Source: Microbaculum marinisediminis (lineage in GTDB: Bacteria > Pseudomonadota > Alphaproteobacteria > Rhizobiales > Tepidamorphaceae). From it: a stretch of 64,000 bases of DNA. A program made the translations under genes and the position numbers. Location of the stretch: the NCBI RefSeq assembly GCF_025397915.1, contig NZ_JALIDZ010000010.1, forward strand, positions 124,001 to 188,000. Reading direction: 5' to 3'. Below the pieces are notes generated by a model. It ran no database searches. It saw nothing but the letters and a program-made list of their open reading frames with translations, and had not been told where the DNA came from. Positions 17,891-26,700 of this stretch are shown in pieces. Position 1 is the first letter of the stretch; every line of letters begins with the position of its first letter.

Positions 17891-19180
17891 TCAGTTCGCC
17901 GGCACGATCTTGTAGATCGTGTCGAGGCTGCCGACCGGACCGGTCGTGATCGACGTCAGGGCGTAGACCTCGCCGTCAGCATCCTGCGCGAAAGCCAGGA
18001 CATAAGGCACGGTGTCCATGCCCACAACCTCGGCCACTTCCATCGTCCACTTGCCGTCGGACCCTTCCGAAGCGACGAAGATCTGGCCGTCCATCGCACC
18101 GAAGTTCTTCGACCAGTCACCGAAGATGTACTTGCCCTTCCACGGATCATGCGCGCCGCGGTAGACGAAGCCGCCGGTCACCGAGATACCCTTGCAGCCG
18201 TCCGGCTTGGCGGTGCAGTTGTTGTACTCGAGGATCGGTGGCGTGAACCCGGAGGTATCACCGCATTCTGCCGGATGATCGTTCGGGTTGACGTAGTCGA
18301 AGCAGTGGTTGGCCTCCATCTTGCGCCAGCCGTAGTTCTTGCCGGCCTCGACGATATTGACCTCTTCGAAGGAGTTCTGCTGCACGTCGCCGCAGAACAG
18401 CCGGCCGTCGGCCATGTCGAACGAGCACCGCCAGGGATTGCGGAAGCCGGTCGCCCAGATCTCCGGCGCGATGTCCGGATTGCCGGCCGCCAGGTTGCCG
18501 TCGGGAATGCCGTAGGGCCTGCCCTCGGACGGGTTGTCGACATCGACGCGCAGGATCTTGCCATGCAGCTGGCTGTTGTCCTGGCCGTTGCCCTCGGTCA
18601 CGTTGTGGCCGATGCCCCAGTCGTTGGCGTAGCCGCCGTCGCCCGTCGAGACATAAAGCATGCCGTCCGTACCGAAGCCGATCCAGTGGCCGTTGTGGTT
18701 GAACTGCGGCCAATCGATCGACGAGATCTTACGCACGGTCGAACCGTCGGCGACGTTCGGGTCGTCTGAGGAGATCTGGTATTCCTCGACCACGTTGGTG
18801 TGGTCCCACCAAAACTCCTTGGCCAGATCGAGCTGGAAATCGACCGGCGTGCTGTGGGCCAGATAGAACTTGCCGTTGTTGGCGAAGTCGGGATGCAAGG
18901 CGATGCCGAGCAGGCCACGCTCGTCGAAATCCGAGTAAAGCTTGGGCAGCTTGTTGCGGATATCGATCAGCGGCTCGGGCAACAGCTCGCCGTTTTCGAT
19001 AACCCGGACGCGGCCGAACTGCTCGATGACGAACATGCGGTTCTCGCCGGGCACCTGTACCATTGCCAGCGGCGTGTTCACGCCGGTGACGAAGGGCTCG
19101 AGTTTCACCTTGACCTGCGCCTGAGCCGGCAATGCCAGCGCTGCGACAGCGAAACTGCCTAGGATCAGTCTTTTCAGCAT
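17891..19180 (-). CDS. PQQ-dependent sugar dehydrogenase (soluble aldose dehydrogenase family)
   Basis: Periplasmic quinoprotein-type dehydrogenase of 429 residues, with a signal peptide cleaved near AQA at about residue 21. The fold should be the six-bladed propeller of the soluble glucose/aldose sugar dehydrogenase family. Typical segments: ERGLLGIALHPDF (about 88-100) and WPQFNHNGHWIGFGTDGMLYVSTGDGG-type blade (the loop bearing the catalytic His, about 156-182), LRVDVDNPSEGRPYGIPDGN, and FRNPWRCSFD. Four or more paired cysteines are present, fitting an exported protein. Electrons would go to the cytochrome encoded downstream. The sugar or alcohol substrate cannot be told. A longer-than-usual loop with three cysteines lies at about 283-325. 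Confidence 0.88.
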   Translation of the reverse strand: MLKRLILGSFAVAALALPAQAQVKVKLEPFVTGVNTPLAMVQVPGENRMFVIEQFGRVRVIENGELLPEPLIDIRNKLPKLYSDFDERGLLGIALHPDFANNGKFYLAHSTPVDFQLDLAKEFWWDHTNVVEEYQISSDDPNVADGSTVRKISSIDWPQFNHNGHWIGFGTDGMLYVSTGDGGYANDWGIGHNVTEGNGQDNSQLHGKILRVDVDNPSEGRPYGIPDGNLAAGNPDIAPEIWATGFRNPWRCSFDMADGRLFCGDVQQNSFEEVNIVEAGKNYGWRKMEANHCFDYVNPNDHPAECGDTSGFTPPILEYNNCTAKPDGCKGISVTGGFVYRGAHDPWKGKYIFGDWSKNFGAMDGQIFVASEGSDGKWTMEVAEVVGMDTVPYVLAFAQDADGEVYALTSITTGPVGSLDTIYKIVPAN

Positions 19181-19573
19181 ATTTCCTCCCCGTCTGACTT
19201 ATGTGAGGGATCGCCCGATTTACGTGGCGACTGCCTCGTTTCCCCGCGATTCCGCTACCGCTTCGGACTTGAACCGTCCGTTTCACGCATTCTCTTTCGA
19301 TGTCTGGTTGCGGCGGGGACCTGCCGTGACCCCGGGCCGGCCGGACATGGACGGTAAAGACCGATAAGGCTGGTCCGATCGCGAATTGAAAACGCTACCA
19401 CAGCCCCCAGGGTGCGACAATCAGGCGCACGTTCACAGCACTATTGCCAAAAACAGCGGGTTATGCGGCGACTAAGCGCCCCATCGACGAAGTAATGACG
19501 GCCGCTCGTGGTGTTGGTCGCGTCCCGGATACATTGCAAACCGGCCGCAAACCGCGCAGGCGACGACGGACCA
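19181..19573. other. Intergenic region without a visible gene
   Basis: 393 bases upstream of the sugar dehydrogenase and downstream of the TIM-barrel gene, both on the minus strand. It should hold the dehydrogenase promoter and the upstream gene's terminator. I see no convincing hairpin, RNA gene or conserved small reading frame. Confidence 0.6.
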
Positions 19574-20734
19574 TCAGTCGATCCTGTAGAGATGGACCGC
19601 GTACGGTTCGAATATGTCCTTGAAAGTCGCTTCACTCGACAAGGTGATCGACCGCCCCTCGCCAATCACGTCCACATTGGACTGCTCGGCCTGCCGAAGC
19701 GAAAACGTCGCCTTGGCCCCGCGATCGCTCATGGCGACCGCGAAGAGATAGAGGGCGCCGTCGTGCCGCTTGACCATAGCGGCTACCGCCGAAGAGCCCG
19801 CATCCGTTTCGATCTCGACGGCATCGTCTATCGAGGGAGAGTTCAGGACAGGAGCAAGGTCCAGTATCTGCTTGTTGATCCCTGCGATGGCATCGAACAG
19901 TTCTCGATCCTGGAGCAGCGACGCCTCGACGAAGTTCGGCTGGAACTGGTGGACGAAGTAGATCAGCCCCTTCGAGCCGTGGACCAGCGCCATCCAGACC
20001 TCGGCGCGGATCTGGTCCGGTGAGGGCTTCCTCTCGAGATTGCCGATACGGCTGGCTTCGATGCAGTTCCATATGATCTGCTCGGGACCGGCCCAGCCTC
20101 GCAATCGCGCGACGCCGCGCGCAACGAATTCCAGCTTTCCGGCGACCTCCGGATGAGGACTGACCGCAGGATAGATGTCGAAAGAGACGATATCGCCCCC
20201 CTTTACATAGCGCGGGTAGTCCTCCGGATGGCCGCTTCGCGCACCGCGCCCGTGCCAGCCATCCCAGGCCACCCCCTGGCCGAGATTCAGGAACACGGGT
20301 CGGGTCGGGTCGCGCTGCTTCATTTCGTGGTAGTCGGCAACGACCGCGTCCGGGGGGATCGGCTGCCCATAGCCCAGTTTGAAGGGCAAAGGTTGCGCAT
20401 TATCCGGCTCGTCACCGTGCATCCAGGCGATGACGATGTCGTTGTCGGGGCTCGAAAGAGCGACGTCGTTCTGCTCGGCGACAACGAACAGACCGGCCTG
20501 TTTCAGTTCGGCGAGTTGCCCTTCGGTCGGTCCATCCCAAAGGCCGACATAGGTATTGATGCCGGCGGCCCGATACCTCCAGGCATTGGCGGGGTTCTGC
20601 AGCCAGACGGCCAATGTGAAGAATGCCGGGTCGTCGAGCGGCGAGGGATGCCGCGCACCAGGGGTATCCGCAACCGCGATCCCGCTAAGAACGAAGACGC
20701 TCAGGAAGACGGCGATGACATGCAAAAAGCGCAT
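19574..20734 (-). CDS. Secreted TIM-barrel (glycoside-hydrolase-like) protein of unknown function
   Basis: Exported protein of 386 residues; the ATG at 20734 places a signal peptide directly at the N-terminus (FLHVIAVFLSVFVLSGIAVA). A TTG 24 bases upstream is a weaker start. The pattern of short conserved strands looks like a glycoside-hydrolase-superfamily barrel: NTYVGLWDGPTEGQLAELK, VIAWMHGDEPDNAQP (possible acid), VSFDIYPAV and IIWNCIEASRIGN (possible second acid), then ALVHGSKGLIYFVHQF. The last ~90 residues look like a beta-sandwich. Substrate unknown. It lies 42 bases after the multidomain gene on the same strand and is probably co-transcribed with it. Confidence 0.65.
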   Translation of the reverse strand: MRFLHVIAVFLSVFVLSGIAVADTPGARHPSPLDDPAFFTLAVWLQNPANAWRYRAAGINTYVGLWDGPTEGQLAELKQAGLFVVAEQNDVALSSPDNDIVIAWMHGDEPDNAQPLPFKLGYGQPIPPDAVVADYHEMKQRDPTRPVFLNLGQGVAWDGWHGRGARSGHPEDYPRYVKGGDIVSFDIYPAVSPHPEVAGKLEFVARGVARLRGWAGPEQIIWNCIEASRIGNLERKPSPDQIRAEVWMALVHGSKGLIYFVHQFQPNFVEASLLQDRELFDAIAGINKQILDLAPVLNSPSIDDAVEIETDAGSSAVAAMVKRHDGALYLFAVAMSDRGAKATFSLRQAEQSNVDVIGEGRSITLSSEATFKDIFEPYAVHLYRID

Positions 20735-20776
20735 CGAAGCTCGGAAGCGGTTCTCCAATCTAGATCGGGTTTCGGG

Positions 20777-23700
20777 TCACTCCAGGCTCGCGCTCTGGCT
20801 CGAACTCTGTTCGAAAACCACGTCCACCCAATAGTTCGTCGCGTTGTAGGTCTGCGTCGGGAACCCTCCCGAACCGTAGAGATAGACGCCGTTGCCGCCT
20901 GACGACCCGCTCGACGGGGCGGTCAGTGGCCCGCTCGTACGCGCCGTCGTGAAATAGTTGAGCGTGGCGGCGTAGCCCCCGTTGGAATGATACGAGACGA
21001 CGTAGGTCGCGCCCGCCGTCAGCGATACCGGGCTCGCCAGCGTCGCCTGCTGCCAGCCAGAACTGCTTTCTCCGGTAAAGGTGATCTGCGCCAGTCGCGT
21101 TCCCGTGGATGTCCACAGCGAGCCGATATGCGCGCCGGTATCCTGTGTCCCCTTGTAGTAGCGGATGGCGGTCACCGCCCCTGCGGTTGACGTGGTGAAC
21201 TTGACGCCGAGTTCGACCGGACTCGGATCGTTGGCGGACAGGATGGCGGGGGTATCGGTCGGCGCGAACAGGCTGACGCCCTCAACCGGCGGCGTTACCG
21301 TCGTCACTGTCAGTGCCACCGTTGCCGATGCCGAGCCGCCGCGCCCGTCGGAGATCGCGTATGTGAAGCCGGCAGGCCCTGTATAGCCGGTCGTCGGGGT
21401 GAAGGTGACCGTGCCGGAATTGAGCGACACCGTGCCGTTCGACGGCGCCGAGACGCCAGTGACCGTGAGCGGGTCGCCGTCCGGATCGCTGTCGTTGGCA
21501 AGCAGCAACGCGGTCAACAACGCCAGCGGCGTATCCTGCGGCGTTGCGAAGCCGCTGTCGTTCACCGCCACCGGCGGCTGGTTCGGGGCCGGCGAGACGG
21601 TCAGCGACACCGTGGCCGATGCCGTGCCGCCGCGCCCGTCGGAGATCGCGTAGGTGAAGCCGGCGGGGCCCGTATAGCCGGTCGCCGGCGTGAACGTGAC
21701 CGTGCCGGAATTGAGCGAGACAGAGCCGTTCGACGGCGCCGAGACGCCGGTGACGGTCAGCGGGTCGCCGTCCGGATCGCTGTCGTTGGCCAGCAGCAGC
21801 GCGGTCGACAACGCCAGTGGCGTGTCCTGCGACGTCGTGAAGCCGCTGTCGTTCACCGCGACCGGTGGCTGGTTGGCGGCCGGCGAGACGGTCAGCGACA
21901 CGGTGGCCGACGCCGAACCGCCCTGGCCGTCGGAGATCGTGTAGGTGAAGCCGGCAGGCCCGGAATAGCCGGTCGCCGGCGTGAACGTGACCGTGCCGGA
22001 GTTGAGCGACACCGTGCCGTTCGACGGCGCCGAGACGCCGGTGACGGTAAGGGGGTCGCCGTCCGGATCGCTGTCGTTGGCGAGCAGCGTCGCCGTCGAC
22101 AGAGCCAGCGGCGTGTTCTGAGCCGTCGTGAAGCCGCTGTCGTTCACCGCGACCGGCGGCTGGTTGCTGCCTACCGCCGGGACGAAGACGATGTCGGCCC
22201 AATAGTTCGTGGCGTTGTAGGTCTGCGTCGGGAACCCGCCCGAACCATAGAGATAGACCCCGTTGCCTCCCGACGAACCGCTCGACGGGGCGGTCAGAGG
22301 CCCGTTCGTGTGTGCTCCGTTGAAGAAGTTTGCCGTGGCCGGATAGCGTCCGTTGGAATGGTACGAGACGACGTAGGTCGTTCCCGCCGTGAGCGGCACC
22401 GGGCTCGCCAGCGTCGCCTGCTGCCAGCCCGATGAGGTCTCGCCGGTGAAGATGACCTGCGCCAGCCGCGTTCCGCCAGCTGTCCACAGCGAGCCGACAT
22501 GCGTGCCGGTGTCCAGGGCGCTCTTGTAATAGCGGATCGCGGTCACCGTACCGGCGGTGGACGTGGTGAACTTGACGCCGAGCTCGACCGGGCTGGGATC
22601 GACGTCGGCGAGGATCGCGGGGGTGTCGGTCGGCGCGAACAGGCTGATGCCTTCGCCCGGCGGTGTAACCGTCGTTACCGTCAGCGCCACCGTGGCCGAT
22701 GCCGTGCCGCCGCGCCCGTCCGAGATCGCGTAGGTGAAGCCGGCAGGGCCCGTATAGCCGGTCGCCGGCGTGAACGTGACCGTGCCGGAACTGAGCGAGA
22801 CAGAGCCGTTCGACGGCGCCGAAACGGCGGTGACGGTCAGCGGGTCGCCGTCCGGGTCGCTGTCGTTGGCGAGCAGCAACCCGGTCGACAGGGCCAGCGG
22901 CGTGTCCTGCGGTGTGGTGAAGCCGCTGTCGTTCACCGCAACCGGCGGCTGGTTCGGCGCCGGCGAGACGGTCAGCGACACCGTGGCCGACGCCGAACCG
23001 CCCTGGCCATCGGAGATCGTGTAGGTAAAGCCGGCAGGCCCCGAATAGCCGGTCGCCGGCGTGAACGTGACCGTGCCGGAATTGAGCGACACCGTTCCGT
23101 TCGACGGCGCCGAGACGCCGGTGACGGTGAGTGGGTCGTCATCCGGATCGCTGTCGTTGGCGAGCAGCGTGGCCGTCGACAGAGCCAGCGGCGTGTTCTG
23201 CGACGTCGTGAAGCCGCCGTCGTTCACCGCGACCGGCGGCTGGTTGCTGCCCGCCGCCGGGACGAAGACGATGTCGGCCCAATAGTTCGTCGCGCTGTAG
23301 GTCTGCGTCGGGAACCCGCCCGAGCCGTAGAGATAGACGCCGTTGCCGCCCGACGAACCGCTCGACGGGGCGGTCAGTGGCCCGTTCGTATGGGCGCTGT
23401 TGAAGAAGTTCGCCGTGGCCGGATAGCGCCCGTTGGAATGGTACGAGACGACGTAGGTCGTGCCCGCCGTGAGCGGCACGGGTGTCGCCAGCGTCGCTTG
23501 CTGCCAGCCGGAATTGGTCTCGCCGGTGAAGGTGACCTGCGCCAATCGGGTTCCCGTGGACGTCCACAGCGAGCCGACATGCGTGCCGCTGTCCAGGGCG
23601 CTCTTGTAGTAGCGGATCGCGGTCACCGTACCGGCGGTGGAGGCGGTGAACTTGACGCCGAGCTCGACCGGGCTCGGATCGACGTCGGCCAGGATCGCAG

Positions 23701-26700
23701 GGGTATCGGTCGGCGCGAACAGGCTGATGCCTTCGCCTGGCGGCGTTGCCGTCGTCACTGTCAGCGCCACAGTCGCCGATGCCGTGCCGCCGCGCCCGTC
23801 GGAAATCGCGTAGGTGAAGCCGGCAGGCCCTGTATAGCCGGTCGCGGGCGTGAACGTGACCGTGCCGGAATTGAGCGACACCGTGCCGTTCGACGGCGCC
23901 GAAACGCCGGTGACGGTGAGCGTGTCGCCGTCCGGATCGCTGTCGTTGGCCAGCAGGAGCACGGTCGACAGGGCCAGCGGCGTGTCCTGCGGCGTCGTGA
24001 AGCCACTGTCGTTCACCGCGACCGGCGATTGATTGGCGCTTGGCTCGCTGGGCTCGAAGACCACATCGACCCAGTAGTTTTCGTTCTGATAGCTGAATTG
24101 CGGGAACGTGCCGGAGGAACCGTAGGCATAGACGCTGCCGCCCGCCTGCACCGAAAGCGGCCCGCGCGTGTACGTGCTGCTGAAGTAGTTGCTGGTGGTG
24201 GAATAGAGGCCGTCCGAGGAATAGGACGCGACGTAGGTGGTGCCGGCGTTGATTTGGACGGGCGTATCCAGCGTTACGCTCTGCCAGCCGCTATAGGGTT
24301 CATTCGTTGACGTACCGGAGGCGAGGAGGGTGCCCGTTCCCGTCCACAGTCGAACGATGTGGGTGCCTATGTTCAAGGGCCCCTTGTAGAAGCGGATTGC
24401 GGAAATGGTCCCCGAGGTCGACGCGCTGAAGCGTACGCCCAACTCCAGCGGCGAATAGTCCATCACGGCTTCTTGGTCGGGCCTGGCCGAGAGCGTCCAG
24501 AGGCTCGAAGTCTCCGGCAGGGTGACGGTGACCTGCCGGCCGGCGGACGGCGTCTCGACCCGGTAACTGTCGTCCACGGCACGCGACTGGATCGTGTAGT
24601 TTCCGGCCTCCTGCACCGCCCAGACAAAGGACCAGGCTTCGCGGCCGGTCGCCTTGAACCAGGTTTCGCCGCCATCGACAGAGACCTCGACACCAGCGAC
24701 CCTGCCGCCGCCCGCATCGGCGGCCGTGCCGGTGATGGTGACGCGTTCGCCTTCGACAAAACCGGCACCCGCCGTAGGCGTTGAGATCGTGGAAGCCGGC
24801 GCCTGCAGATCGGTCGTTTCGACGGCGGGAACGAGCCCTGGGGCGAGCGTGGTCGGCTGGACGCCCATGTCGGCGAACATGTTGACCATCGCCTGGCGGA
24901 TGTCGGGATCGGCCGGCATCTGGTCGGCGTCGTGCTCGGTATCGAGCCCGAAGGCCCAATAGACGGTCGCCGCGCTGAAGACCAGTGCTCCACTTGGCGC
25001 GCGGTACATGGTCAGGCTGTGCGGGACCGCTGGATTGTCGCCGGTGGTCAGGCCGTAGTCGCGAAGATAGGAATTCACGGAAACCGTCGACGCGGACAGG
25101 TTTACGAGGCCGGCCGGGCGATAGCCGTTATCGACGTCGGAATCCCACTCGTAGCCGAGGAGGGGGGGAAGAAGCGTCGCCGTCTGCCCCGGCTGCAGCC
25201 CCGCGACGGACGTGTTGTTCCAGAACCGGAACCGCGACATCTCGTAGGGGATGTCGAGCATGTCGGTGCGGTAGCTGTCGACGGTGAACATCGTTCCCAT
25301 CAACGAGTTTTCCGGCTCCTGGCCAGGGTCCTGGAACCGCGGATCGCGCCACGTACCGGTCGCGATCGGGCTTGGATCGATGTCGGTATTGGCTCTCGTT
25401 TCCTTGTAGGTGATCAGCGTACGGAAGTCGGTTCCCGATCCGTCGATGCTCGGTTCCCAGCGCGTCTTCCAGAAAGACGTGTTGCCGGACCAGAATGCGA
25501 GATTCACCCCTGCATCCCGGGCGGCCTCGACGTTGGCGCGCTGTTCGGCCGACCAGTATTCGTCGTGGCCGACCGAGAGGAAAACCTTGTGGTTCAGAAG
25601 GAGATTGCCCGACCGCGCGACGTCGACGCCGGAGATATAGGAGACATCATAGCCGTTCCGCTCCAGCCAGCGGATCGCCGCGTACTCGCCGGTGAAGATG
25701 TAGTCCCAAGGCCCGCCATAGACGCTCGTGTTGATCTTGTACGGCCGATTGTAGGAAACGGCATAGCCGCGGCTGTCGACCCCGCCCTGCAGCTGGTTTT
25801 CATACAGGCTGGCGCCGCCCCAGGCATTGTAGGCATGCCACGTGGTGTCGGAGGTCTGGAAGACGATATCGGTCGACGCCGCGTCATCGCGCACGATGAA
25901 GGGCATCATGCTGACGCCCGGTGTCGCGTCCTGGCGTTCAAGCCTGGCGAAGTAGATGCCGGACACCGCATCCGTCGGAACCGTCCAGCTCGCCGAAACC
26001 GCCCAATTTCCGGCGTCGACAAGTCCTCGGGCGGCCTCGACAAGCGGTGCCGGCTGCACCTGAGGCTGCGCCAGTTGCCTGACCATGGTGTCGACGAGCC
26101 TGGCGCCATCGCCGCCGTAGTAGCCGATCCGATAGATGTCGATCCGGTAGTCGGTCGAATCGGTGTTGATCTTGAAGTCGACCGTCTCACCCACATTGAC
26201 GCTGATGTCGGTGGGAAAGCCCTGGATGTTCTCGTCGCCGTCGTCATCGACGCCCCAGACGGATCGCGGCGTTCCCGGGAGCTCGTTTTCCAGGGCGATC
26301 CGGTTGAGGTGGGAGGTTTCGATCACCGAAACGGTGCCGGCGCCCTGGTCGGGACCTGCGCCGTCGCTCTGCGCCCCGGTCTTCGTACCGTTCTTGATCC
26401 CGCGTTTGCCGTCCTTGCCGGGCTCCTGCAGTCCACCGAAACGCCGGCCCTTGATCCCGTCGCCAGACCACCAGACCGCGACGAAGCCGGTCTGCCCGTA
26501 GGCGGCGATGGCGGGAAGCGCGCCGGAGGGGGCCGCCGACTTGTTGATCTTGAAGGCCTTGCGGGTCTTCTTGGCCTTGGCGTTGAAGATCTGGCCGCGA
26601 ACGCCGTTCTCGCCCCCCCAAACAATGGCGAAGCCGCCGTTGTTCAGACCGGTGACGGTATGGTTGCCCTGGAATCCGGCGGCTTTTTTGTTGACCACGA

